From CAVXYG01 sp963766005 (GTDB lineage: Bacteria; Actinomycetota; Actinomycetes; S36-B12; GCA-2699445), in contig CAVXYG010000012.1 of assembly GCA_963766005.1 (NCBI GenBank), positions 62,001 through 126,000 of the forward strand: a stretch of DNA of 64,000 bases, written 5' to 3'. The notes below the pieces were generated by a model. The model was not told the DNA's origin. It did no database searches and saw nothing but the letters and a program-made list of their open reading frames with translations. Shown piece after piece: positions 56,765 to 64,000 of the stretch. Both the position numbers and the translations under genes were made by a program. Position 1 is the stretch's first letter. Every line of letters starts with the position of its first letter.

Positions 56765-57646
56765 ATGACGCACCAACGGATGAAGCGGCACGCCCGCACC
56801 AGGCCGGACAGTGGCCGGCTGCTCTGGGTCGGCGACGACGCGGATTGGGCGAGGATGCGGGCGAAACCGGGGCCGACGCTGGTGTGCCCGCAGGCGGGCT
56901 GCGGGGACGAACTGCACGCGGTCTGCAACCGACACGGCACGCGGTTCCTGCGCCGGGCCGCTCAGCGCTCGGGCGGCGCCGGTCGTGGAGCGTGCCCCCA
57001 CTGGTGGACGGCATCCGGCGCGACAGGCCCCGAGTCGGCCCGTCACCTGTGGTTGAAGGCGCGGCTGGCGAGCATCTGTGTGGATCTCGGTTGGGCGGCC
57101 GTACCCGAGGACCCGCACACGCATGCCGACATCTGGCTCCCCGACGCCCGTACTGCCTTGGAGGTGCAGCTGCGGCGTACCGATACCCTCGGCCGCACCT
57201 GCGCGCGGCAGGCAGCCGGCGCGGATACCACGGTCTGGTTCCTTGCCGCCGACGTCCCCGCCGCGATGTCCTTGTTCCGCGCGCCCGCGGTCCGGTTTGC
57301 CGTGGTCGGGCCTGACGGGGCAGCCTGCGTGCCATGGGACACTGCGGTCCCGGCTGCGCGGCTGTTCGTCTACGGCACGGTGTGGCAGTGGCAGGACTGG
57401 CGGTTGACCACCGGTCGGATGTCGGCCTACACGTTCCTGGCCCAACTGCTCACCGGCCAGATGGGGTGGTGTCCGCCGGGTACGCCGGGGCTGCCGCCGG
57501 GTCGCGGCGGCTGGGTCCGCTGGACGGACCTGGCCAAGGCCCTGCACGTGCCGGAGCGCGACTGGACTGGACTGCGCTCGGCGCTGAGCGGCGCATCCGG
57601 CGATTGGATTGGCGCACAATTGGAGCGACGACGAGGGAGGCGCTGA
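56765..57646 (+). CDS. CoiA-like nuclease-fold protein
   Basis: 293 aa. The N-terminal part carries LVCPQAGCGDELHAVCNRHG, a possible zinc-binding knuckle. The core has HLWLKARLASICVDLGW, then ADIWLPDARTALEVQL, the D-x(n)-E-x-Q pattern of PD-(D/E)XK nucleases, and TVWFLAADV. This matches CoiA-type competence and DNA-processing proteins. The DNA substrate and role are unknown. The ATG at 56765 is preferred; ATG 56741 is also possible. The stop overlaps the next ORF by 1 nt. Confidence 0.7.
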   Translation: MTHQRMKRHARTRPDSGRLLWVGDDADWARMRAKPGPTLVCPQAGCGDELHAVCNRHGTRFLRRAAQRSGGAGRGACPHWWTASGATGPESARHLWLKARLASICVDLGWAAVPEDPHTHADIWLPDARTALEVQLRRTDTLGRTCARQAAGADTTVWFLAADVPAAMSLFRAPAVRFAVVGPDGAACVPWDTAVPAARLFVYGTVWQWQDWRLTTGRMSAYTFLAQLLTGQMGWCPPGTPGLPPGRGGWVRWTDLAKALHVPERDWTGLRSALSGASGDWIGAQLERRRGRR

Positions 57647-57804
57647 TGGACACCAGCCCGCGACCATCGCAACTGCCGGACGCGGCCGACCTCCTCGAAC
57701 CCGTGCGCGACCCGGAGGTGCCGCAGGAGTCCGAGGCCTACCGGCGCGAGCAGGACCGGCGCGAGTGGGAGGAGAACCGCCCTCCGCACTACGAGGACCG
57801 GTAG
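57646..57804 (+). CDS. small charged protein coupled to the CoiA-like gene
   Basis: 52 aa, starts MDTSPRPSQLPDAADLLEPV and ends RREWEENRPPHYEDR. No cysteine or hydrophobic segment, highly charged and probably disordered. The ATG overlaps the nuclease stop as TGATG, with SD GGGAGG 6 nt before. No family is recognised. Its 3' end overlaps the convergent gene by 16 bp. Confidence 0.6.
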   Translation: MDTSPRPSQLPDAADLLEPVRDPEVPQESEAYRREQDRREWEENRPPHYEDR

Positions 57805-58691
57805 CCGGCCGGGGTTCCCGATAGCCACGACTGCGCCACGGCGATGCTGTCCCGCAGCCGCTGGCGCAGCACGTCCCCGCGCGCCGCGAGGTCCCGCTGC
57901 AACTCCACGAACCGGGCTCGCCCGGCACGGGTCTCGATGGGGATCGGCTGCACACCGAGGGGACCCAGATCGTAGGGCGCGCCGCGCATGTCGAGATCGC
58001 GCGCATCGCGGGCGAGGGCGAACGCGTCGGCGATGAGGTCGGCGCCGATGAGCGGGGACAGGCGGAACGCCCACTTGTAGAGGTCCATCGTGGCGTGCAG
58101 GCAGCCGGGCTGCTCGTGGTCGACCTGTGCCTGGCGGCTGAGCTGTGCGGCGTTGCGCGGCACCGCCTCGGCGGTGAAGAAGCGGTAGGCGTCGAAGTGC
58201 GTGCAGCGAAGTCCGAGGTCTTCCACTACGTCGGCGATCTCGGCACCGGGCAGGCGCAGCGGCCAGTCGGAGTGGCGGATCTGCCCGGGTTCGGCGCGGT
58301 AGACCATCGCCCACTCGTGCAGGCCCCAGCACGACAGTCGCGGTGTGCGCTGCTGGGTCGCGGCGAGCAACCGGTCGATGCCGGGCAGCAGCGAGGCCTG
58401 CCGGGCGACAGCGGCCGGATCGAGGCCGACCCGGCCGCCCGCGCCCACGTAGCCGCGGACGGCCACCACCGATTCCGCCGGTGCTTCCAGGGTCGTGCCG
58501 GCGCCCGGATGCCAGCGGGCCAACTGGCCGGGCCGGAAGCTGTAGTAGTCGAACAGGAAGTCGTCCACCGGGTGGCGCTCCCCACGGCGACGGCGCTCCA
58601 GCCGGGGGGCGATCCAGGGCTCGACCCGTGCCCGATGCGACTCCGCCCGGGCGTGCCAGGTCGTTCGATCCAAGTGACCGGCCCGGGGCAT
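57789..58691 (-). CDS. actinobacterial 3-methyladenine DNA glycosylase-annotated family
   Basis: 300 aa, starts MPRAGHLDRTTWHARAESHR. It has FLFDYYSFRPGQLARWHPG, LSCWGLHEWAMVYR and HATMDLYKWAFRLSPLIGAD. This is a soluble family in actinobacteria that is usually labelled 3-methyladenine DNA glycosylase, but I cannot identify the catalytic residues. The ATG overlaps the stop of the upstream gene (TGATG), so the pair is translationally coupled. Confidence 0.65.
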   Translation of the reverse strand: MPRAGHLDRTTWHARAESHRARVEPWIAPRLERRRRGERHPVDDFLFDYYSFRPGQLARWHPGAGTTLEAPAESVVAVRGYVGAGGRVGLDPAAVARQASLLPGIDRLLAATQQRTPRLSCWGLHEWAMVYRAEPGQIRHSDWPLRLPGAEIADVVEDLGLRCTHFDAYRFFTAEAVPRNAAQLSRQAQVDHEQPGCLHATMDLYKWAFRLSPLIGADLIADAFALARDARDLDMRGAPYDLGPLGVQPIPIETRAGRARFVELQRDLAARGDVLRQRLRDSIAVAQSWLSGTPAGYRSS

Positions 58692-59830
58692 CAGAACCCG
58701 TGGTGGACTTCTGCCAGTCCCAGCGCCATGGCTCCGCCGACGAGGGCCTCGGTGCCGAACGCCTCGGCCGGGCCGAGCGCCCCCGCCCCGGATTCCGCGC
58801 CCTGCAGCAGCATCCCCGCGCCCCATGACAGCAACGATGCGGTGAGCGCGTACGGCGCGGGCCCGCTCACCCGGACCCTCTGCTGGAAGTCGCCGTCGGC
58901 GTCGTAGGTCTCGGCAACGACCAGGGTGCGCCGCTTCTCACCGTTGTCGACCACCGGATTCACGCCGCTCGCTGTGCCGATTCCCTTCACGACCGTGCCC
59001 CACATTCCCCCGACGCCCGGCACACGACTGGCGGTGTTGCTGACGGTGCCGGCCACGGCCGCGGCCCGCGTCAACCTGCCGAACCAGCCGACATAGGTGT
59101 TGACGGCGGTGATGGAGGCAGCCATGCGGGGCACCGTGAAATGCTCCGCCGTGCCCAGCGACAGCGCATCGCCCTGCTTGCCGCCGCCGAGGTCGAACGT
59201 GCGCACCCGGGCACCTGGTCGCTCCTCCTGCACCCTTCGGTCCGCCCAGCGAAACGATTCGTGGGTGAACACGTCGCCGGGCGCGCCGGAACCGCCGGGA
59301 CCGGTGACGAAGTAGCCGATGTCGACCCGTGCCGGCGGGCGGGATCCGGTCATCGCGCGCCGGGAGGCGATGGTGGCCGCGAGCGTTCCGGCGACGTAGT
59401 AGCAGCCGAACGCCGGCAGCAGCACGGAGCCGCGGTTGGCCGCGATCGGGCCGTACCGGCTGAAGACGCGGCGGAGGAACGGAGGCTCCCACGAGCAGTC
59501 CACATAGCCGCATCCGCTGTCCGTGGCAGCCCGTACCGCGGCATCGCCGTGACTGGTGAACGGTCCGACCGTCGAGACCAGGACGTCGCCGGGCGATCGC
59601 ACCAGCGCGGCGACGGATCCGGGCGACGAGGTGTCGGCGATGGCGGTGTCCAAGACCTCGCCATCGGGGAGCGCGACGGACAACTCGCTTGCCAGATCAG
59701 CCAGTCGGGATTCGTCGCGTCCGGCAAGGACCGGGGACAACCCCTGCCGGATCATCGCCGCCGCGGTCGAGCGACCGATGCCGCCGGTCGCTCCGAGGAG
59801 TAGGACGCGGCCGTCGGGGCGAGCTCTCAT
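58691..59830 (-). CDS. saccharopine dehydrogenase-like NAD(P)-binding protein
   Basis: 379 aa. The Rossmann motif is VLLLGATGGIGRSTAAAMIR at the N-terminus, followed by LAGRDESRLADLA and STVGPFTSHGDAAVRA. This is the trans-acting enoyl reductase / saccharopine dehydrogenase-like group. The substrate is unknown, possibly a lipid intermediate. The ATG at 59830 has TAGCCT 6 nt upstream (59842-59837), so it is leaderless. It drives the coupled downstream gene. Confidence 0.85.
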   Translation of the reverse strand: MRARPDGRVLLLGATGGIGRSTAAAMIRQGLSPVLAGRDESRLADLASELSVALPDGEVLDTAIADTSSPGSVAALVRSPGDVLVSTVGPFTSHGDAAVRAATDSGCGYVDCSWEPPFLRRVFSRYGPIAANRGSVLLPAFGCYYVAGTLAATIASRRAMTGSRPPARVDIGYFVTGPGGSGAPGDVFTHESFRWADRRVQEERPGARVRTFDLGGGKQGDALSLGTAEHFTVPRMAASITAVNTYVGWFGRLTRAAAVAGTVSNTASRVPGVGGMWGTVVKGIGTASGVNPVVDNGEKRRTLVVAETYDADGDFQQRVRVSGPAPYALTASLLSWGAGMLLQGAESGAGALGPAEAFGTEALVGGAMALGLAEVHHGF

Positions 59831-59836
59831 GGGCCC

Positions 59837-59842
59837 AGGCTA
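59837..59842 (-). promoter_or_regulatory. -10 box (TAGCCT) of the saccharopine dehydrogenase-like gene
   Basis: TAGCCT, 6 nt, then ATG at 59830 on the minus strand. Confidence 0.5.
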
Positions 59843-59982
59843 GTGGCCGACCGCCGTTGGCCGCTCGGGTCGTGGAAAGCCGGGCGTCACGGGTGCTCTG
59901 TGCCGCCGCGGCCGCATCGAGCCGAGGTGACGGCGCGCAGGTCGCACTGCCGACTGGCCGCCGCCCTGGCCGCTCGCCGCGC

Positions 59983-60624
59983 TCAGCCACCGCGCACCAG
60001 CACCGATAGCCGGCCGGATCCCGCGGCCGCGGCCAGGTTCACCGTGTCGGCATCGCGCACCTGCAGCAGAACCGATACCGGGTCCAGCGATCCGAGTTCG
60101 TCTCGCCCGGGACCCGCACCCCCGATGCTCACGACCAGCACGGCTTCGGCGACCAGTTGAGGTGGCTCCCCGCTCAGGCTGTCGGGGCTCCACACGATGT
60201 CGATCCGCATGCCGGGAGAGAGGAAGGTCGTGATCTCGGGATCGCTGAACGTCACGGGCATGGTCGTGTAGCCGGGCGGCGCGCCGTCGGAGGTTGCCAG
60301 TCGTGTCGAGGTGATCATCTCCCCGGCGCCCAGGTCACCCCTCGTCCGCCTGCCGACGACGCCGTCTGGGTCGAGGGCGACGCTCGCCAACGGCGAACCG
60401 GCGGGCAGGTCGATGACGTCGATGTCGTTTCGGGTCAGCAGGGATCCGGCTGACGTGTCGCGCGAGGCGACGACAGCGGAGCCACCGCTGGCCGCCACCC
60501 GCGACCGCGGGCCCAGGTCCGCGACGAGGGCGCCTGCTCCGATGAGCACGAGCGCGGCGATGGCCAGTCGCCGCACCAGGCGGCGCCTGCGCCAGCGTGA
60601 ACGAGCCCGACTACGCACACCCAT
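59983..60624 (-). CDS. SAF domain protein (CpaB/RcpC-like)
   Basis: 213 aa. A basic N-terminus and one helix (LAIAALVLIGAGALVADL) are followed by the SAF fold (VVASRDTSAGSLLTRNDIDV, GRRTRGDLGAGEMITSTRL) and an RcpC-like C-terminal part. Relatives help assemble Flp pili, but no pilus genes are present. The ATG at 60624 has GGGGG upstream and a TACGGT -10 at 60658-60653. In actinobacteria this gene commonly accompanies fmdB. Confidence 0.8.
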   Translation of the reverse strand: MGVRSRARSRWRRRRLVRRLAIAALVLIGAGALVADLGPRSRVAASGGSAVVASRDTSAGSLLTRNDIDVIDLPAGSPLASVALDPDGVVGRRTRGDLGAGEMITSTRLATSDGAPPGYTTMPVTFSDPEITTFLSPGMRIDIVWSPDSLSGEPPQLVAEAVLVVSIGGAGPGRDELGSLDPVSVLLQVRDADTVNLAAAAGSGRLSVLVRGG

Positions 60625-60738
60625 GCGGCCCCCAGACAGACGGTTGCGCACGACCGTAGCGGGGCGAGGAGGGCCGGATTCGACTTCTCCACAGAGCGAC
60701 GCCAGCTGAGGGTCGGCCCGGGGACTGCGCCCCGACCC

Positions 60739-61131
60739 TCAGGAGGCTGCTGTGGCGGACTTCGACGCGGCGGACCCGCTGCCGCCCGATGTGGTGCCTG
60801 ACCCGGACCCCGAGGTGCTGCCAGCACCGGACCCGGAGGCCGGAGCTGCTCCGGATCCCTTCTCGCCGGTTCCGCCGGACTTGGTGTCGCCGCCCGACGA
60901 GGACTCCTTGGCCGCCGGCTTGCCCGAGTCGGCTCCGGTCGACTTCGCGCCGGAGCGGGAATCGTTGCGGTAGAAGCCCGACCCCTTGAAGACCACACCC
61001 ACGTTGCCGAAGACCTTGCGCAGGTCCTGCTGCTCGCACGCGGGGCACGTGGTCAGGGACGCCTCGTGGAACCCCTGGACGGCCTCGAAGCGGTGCTCGC
61101 AGGACCGGCATGCGTACTGGTAGGTGGGCAT
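60739..61131 (-). CDS. FmdB family zinc ribbon protein under CIRCE control
   Basis: 130 aa. The N-terminal zinc ribbon is MPTYQYACRSCEHRFEAVQG with CPACEQQ as the second knuckle, the FmdB (regulatory protein, CxxC_CxxC_SSSS) family. The remaining about 80 residues are a low-complexity Ser/Gly/Ala/Lys tail. The ATG at 61131 has SD AAGGAA. The -10 box TAGAGT (61182-61177) lies inside a perfect CIRCE operator, so the gene should be repressed by HrcA and induced by heat. Function of FmdB proteins is unclear. Confidence 0.88.
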   Translation of the reverse strand: MPTYQYACRSCEHRFEAVQGFHEASLTTCPACEQQDLRKVFGNVGVVFKGSGFYRNDSRSGAKSTGADSGKPAAKESSSGGDTKSGGTGEKGSGAAPASGSGAGSTSGSGSGTTSGGSGSAASKSATAAS

Positions 61132-61171
61132 CGAGGTTCCTTCCGCGCTGCGGGCCACGGGTGAAGGCGCC

Positions 61172-61198
61172 TTAGCACTCTACCGTTTGGAGTGCTAA
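61172..61198. promoter_or_regulatory. CIRCE operator (HrcA binding site)
   Basis: TTAGCACTC, 9 nt, GAGTGCTAA is an exact match to the CIRCE consensus; the arms extend to 11 bp (61170-61180, 61190-61200). It overlaps the -10 of the FmdB gene and lies about 40 bp from its ATG. The plus-strand penicillin acylase promoter is 54 bp away and probably outside its reach. Confidence 0.92.
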
Positions 61199-61251
61199 GG
61201 CCGCAAACCACAGAGCGCCCCCAATGGACCACCGGCACAGCGGATTCCGGC

Positions 61252-61257
61252 TAGGTT
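61252..61257 (+). promoter_or_regulatory. -10 box (TAGGTT) of the penicillin acylase gene
   Basis: TAGGTT, 6 nt, then ATG at 61264. Confidence 0.5.
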
Positions 61258-61263
61258 CGGCGC

Positions 61264-63840
61264 ATGAAGTGGGTGTGGCTTGCGCTGGGGGTGCTGCTCG
61301 CCCTGGTCCTCGTCATGGCCCTGGCCGGGGCGGGGTTTGCCTGGTGGTCGGTGCAGCGATCCTGGCCGCAGGTGGAGGGGAGCCTCGCGCTGCCCGGGCT
61401 CGGCGACCAGGTTGAGGTTCTGCGCGACGAGCGCGGCGTCCCCAACATCTACGCCAACACGGCCGCCGACCTGTTCTTCGCCCACGGCTTCGTGCACGCT
61501 CAGGATCGCTTCTGGGAGATGGACGTGCGCCGGCACATCACGGCGGGCCGGTTGTCGGAGATGCTCGGCGAGGAGACCGCCGAGGCCGATGCCTTCGCGC
61601 GCACCCTCGGCTGGCGCGACGTCGCCGAGCGCGAGCTGCCGCTGCTCAGCCAGGAGGCCCGAGACATCCTGCTGGCCTACACCGATGGCGTGAACGCCTA
61701 CCTGCGGGGGAAGCGCGCGGCGGATGTGAGTCTGGAGTACCAACTGCTGGCGCTGCAGAACTCGACGTATGCGATCGAGTCCTGGGACCCCATCGATTCG
61801 CTGTCCTGGCTCAAGGCCCTGGCCTGGCAGCTCAGCGCCAACATCGAGGCTGAGGTGCAGCGCGCGCTCGGGGCCGCCGCGGTCGGCGCGGAGCGGATCG
61901 AGCAACTCTTTCCGCCCTACCCGCAGGCGCGCAACGGCACGATCCTGTCCAACGCGGACCTGCGTGCCGCCGGCCTGCCCACCGGCGGCGCCGAGCCCCC
62001 CGCCGAAGCGGCCGCGGCCCTGGCCCCGGCCGCCGCCGAGGCAGTCCGCAGCGCCGCCCAGAACGCCGCGCTGCTCGACGGGGTCCTGGCGCCGGGAGGG
62101 CAGGGCATCGGCTCCAACTCGTGGGTCGTCGGCGGGGAGCGGACGACATCGGGCAAGCCCATGCTGGCCAACGACCCGCACCTGGCGGCCTCGATGCCGT
62201 CGCTGTGGTACCAGGTGGGCCTGCACTGCCGCACGGTCGATGCAGCCTGCCCCTACGATGTCTCGGGCTGGACGATGGCTGGGCTGCCCGGCATCGTCAT
62301 CGGCCACAACGACCGCATCGCCTGGGGGTTGACGAACCTCGGCCCCGACGTCACCGACCTCGTGCTCGAGCAGGTCGACGCCGAAGCGGCCCTCGTGGAC
62401 GGAAGCCCCGTCCCCATGGGCACTCGCACAGAAGTGATCCGCGTCGCCGGCGGCGAGGACCGCCAGATCACGGTCCGCACCACTCGGCACGGGCCGATCA
62501 TCTCCGCCCTCCCCGGATTCGAGGAGTACGGCAGCGTCGGCGAGCAGGCCCCGGTCCCGGCGCCCGGCCAGGCGCGGTCGGGCACGGCCCCACAGCGCGG
62601 CGACGGGTACGCGGTGGCGCTGCGCTGGACGGGACTGGACCCCTCGCCCACGTACGACGCCCTGGTGCTGCTCAACCGCGCCCGCAACTGGGGCGATTTC
62701 CGCGCCGCCGCGCGGCTGCTCACCGTGCCGTCGCAGAATCTCATCTACGCCGACGTGGACGGCAACATCGGCTATCAAGCGCCTGGCCGCATCCCGGTGC
62801 GCATCGGCTACGACGGCACCTGGCCCGTCCCCGGGTGGGACAGCCGCTACGACTGGGAGCGATTCATCCCCTTCGACCAGATGCCGCGCAGCCTGAACCC
62901 GGGGGCGGGTGTGATCACCAGCGCCAACCAGCGGGTGGTCCCCGGCGGGTATCCCTGGCCGCTGCAGAGCGACGAGTACTCCTTCGGGGCGCGCGCGAAG
63001 CGGATCAACGCGCGCCTCGCCGACGCCGCGGGGGCGGGGCCGGTCACGGCGGTACAGATGGCTGAGATCCAGATGGACGCCGGCAGCGATATCGCGGATT
63101 TCCTGGTGCCGGAACTCGCCGTGGTCGAGGGCCTGGACGAAATCGCCGCCAGCGGCGTGGCGGCGCTCGGCGACTGGGACTTGCAGCAGACCGCCGGTTC
63201 CGGGCCGGCCGCGTTCTTCAACGTCTTCTACCGGCAGCTCGTCGATCGGATGTTCATCGACGAACTGCCCGACATCGAATTGGCCGACGCCGCTGGCGAC
63301 CGATTCTGGGAGGTGATCCGAGCGCTCTGGGAGACGCCGCAGGACCCGTGGTGGGACGACGTGCGCACACCGCAGGCGGAGGACCGCGACCGCACGGTCG
63401 TCGATGCGCTGAACGCGGCCGGCGCGGAACTTGCCGATCGGCAGGGGGATGACCCCGCCGACTGGCGCTGGGGAGATCTGCACACGCTGACGTTCACCCA
63501 CCAGACACTGGGCAGTTCGGACAGCTGGTTGTTGCAGAGGATCTTCAACCGAGGACCCGAGCCGACCGGCGGCGGCAACTCGGTCCCGCTGGCGAACTCG
63601 TGGATTCCGGCGGAGGGGTACGAGGTGGTGTGGGTGCCGAGCATGCGCCATGTCGTCGACCTCGACGACTTCGACGCCTCGACGTGGGTGAACCTCACGG
63701 GCAACAGCGGCCATGCCTACCACGATCGCTACGGCGACCAGATCGATGCCTGGAGGAGAGGCGAGCAGTATGCCTGGCCGTTCACCCGCGAGGCGGTGAA
63801 GGCAGCGTCCGGCCACCGCCTCGTCCTCAGCCCGGGCTAG
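61264..63840 (+). CDS. penicillin acylase family Ntn-hydrolase (S45)
   Basis: 858 aa. An N-terminal helix (WVWLALGVLLALVLVMALAG) serves as signal or anchor. The alpha part has VLRDERGVPNIYA and FFAHGFVHAQDRFWEMD. Self-cleavage before S284 (GSNSWVV) would free the beta chain with Ser as nucleophile. LANDPHLAAS, GLPGIVIGHNDRIAWGLTN and the C-terminal GNSGHAYHDRYGDQIDAW are family motifs. Members cleave penicillins, acyl-homoserine lactones or other amides. The natural substrate is unknown. Leaderless start. Confidence 0.93.
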   Translation: MKWVWLALGVLLALVLVMALAGAGFAWWSVQRSWPQVEGSLALPGLGDQVEVLRDERGVPNIYANTAADLFFAHGFVHAQDRFWEMDVRRHITAGRLSEMLGEETAEADAFARTLGWRDVAERELPLLSQEARDILLAYTDGVNAYLRGKRAADVSLEYQLLALQNSTYAIESWDPIDSLSWLKALAWQLSANIEAEVQRALGAAAVGAERIEQLFPPYPQARNGTILSNADLRAAGLPTGGAEPPAEAAAALAPAAAEAVRSAAQNAALLDGVLAPGGQGIGSNSWVVGGERTTSGKPMLANDPHLAASMPSLWYQVGLHCRTVDAACPYDVSGWTMAGLPGIVIGHNDRIAWGLTNLGPDVTDLVLEQVDAEAALVDGSPVPMGTRTEVIRVAGGEDRQITVRTTRHGPIISALPGFEEYGSVGEQAPVPAPGQARSGTAPQRGDGYAVALRWTGLDPSPTYDALVLLNRARNWGDFRAAARLLTVPSQNLIYADVDGNIGYQAPGRIPVRIGYDGTWPVPGWDSRYDWERFIPFDQMPRSLNPGAGVITSANQRVVPGGYPWPLQSDEYSFGARAKRINARLADAAGAGPVTAVQMAEIQMDAGSDIADFLVPELAVVEGLDEIAASGVAALGDWDLQQTAGSGPAAFFNVFYRQLVDRMFIDELPDIELADAAGDRFWEVIRALWETPQDPWWDDVRTPQAEDRDRTVVDALNAAGAELADRQGDDPADWRWGDLHTLTFTHQTLGSSDSWLLQRIFNRGPEPTGGGNSVPLANSWIPAEGYEVVWVPSMRHVVDLDDFDASTWVNLTGNSGHAYHDRYGDQIDAWRRGEQYAWPFTREAVKAASGHRLVLSPG

Positions 63841-63851
63841 GTGCGAGCGGC

Positions 63852-63870
63852 CGCGGCGGCGTCCGCCGCG
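63852..63870 (+). terminator. 8-bp hairpin after the penicillin acylase gene
   Basis: CGCGGCGG-CGT-CCGCCGCG, 12 bp after the stop, with no U-tract. Confidence 0.45.
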
Positions 63871-63938
63871 CAGCTCCACGCCGCAGCACGCTCAGGCCCA
63901 GCTCAGGCATCGGCGCAGCCTGACCCGCGCCCGACGAC

Positions 63939-64000
63939 TCAACCGACGTCGTGGGCCGCCCGCCGCCAGCCTCGGGAGGTGAGGACGGCATCCACCGGCT
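63939..64000 (-). CDS. C-terminal end of a gene cut by the window edge
   Basis: A minus-strand frame reads VDAVLTSRGWRRAAHDVG and ends with TGA at 63941-63939. The ending resembles 5-formyltetrahydrofolate cyclo-ligases, which are often near fmdB in actinobacteria. Only 19 codons are visible, so the call is tentative. Confidence 0.35.
   Translation of the reverse strand, partial: PVDAVLTSRGWRRAAHDVG

Noticed and set aside
61264..63840. Long open frame antisense to the penicillin acylase gene, and similar frames opposite htrA and BCCT
   Set aside because: They are GC-driven shadows without family motifs or start signals, and the sense genes have full domain architecture.

Overview
The window is a dense, high-GC chromosomal segment of an actinobacterium (Actinomycetota). 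Three things support this. There is a mycothiol deacetylase (mshB). Several actinobacterial small families are present (DUF3117, DUF4245, a DUF6113-like protein, DUF2510, DUF1707). The gene order dapD/dapE - LOG protein - FolP2-like - DivIVA-like - DUF3117 - O-methyltransferase - htrA - tatB matches the conserved block seen in mycobacteria and relatives. No prophage, integrase, transposase, rRNA or CRISPR array was found. The one RNA gene seen is a tRNA-Arg(CCT).

Layout. 0-7 kb: a DUF2510 fragment, a secreted lytic transglycosylase with a PucR regulator, a NodIJ-like ABC exporter, and divergently the MurT/GatD pair that amidates lipid II. 7-16 kb: a DUF1707/LiaF-like protein, an MFS efflux pump, DUF4245, xseB-xseA, ispH, rmuC and ychF. 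16-28 kb: a five-gene minus-strand run (AlaX-like, NUDIX, MMPL, pterin dehydratase, methyltransferase), typA behind a G-rich repeat block, a KimA-like potassium transporter and an S9 peptidase. 28-45 kb: mshB, a flavin reductase, a VanW protein, a GNAT, fdxA-dapC-gltA, then dapD and dapE back to back, LOG, FolP2-like and DivIVA-like genes. 45-54 kb: DUF3117, O-methyltransferase, htrA, tatB, DUF445, a class II amidotransferase behind a structured leader, a ClC channel, the tRNA and a BCCT transporter. 54-64 kb: an accessory-looking stretch with a broken oxidoreductase, a CoiA-like nuclease with a 52-aa partner and a DNA glycosylase, then a SAF protein, an FmdB zinc ribbon under a perfect CIRCE operator, and a penicillin acylase.

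How the genes work together. Many serve the cell envelope and lysine/diaminopimelate supply: transglycosylase, MurT/GatD, dapC/dapD/dapE, VanW, an M15-like protein, MMPL, HtrA and TatB. Others serve redox and central metabolism: mshB, fdxA, gltA and ispH.

Two features stand out. First, 18 genes carry a TANNNT box ending 6-8 nt (mostly exactly 6) before the start codon, so leaderless mRNA appears to be a main expression mode. It extends to two leaderless upstream mini-ORFs that stop on the start codon of the next gene, and to a 17-bp bidirectional dapD/dapE promoter. Second, there are five independent reading-frame breaks (DUF2510, murT, S9 peptidase, gltA, oxidoreductase). Some are in genes expected to be essential, which suggests sequence errors rather than decay.
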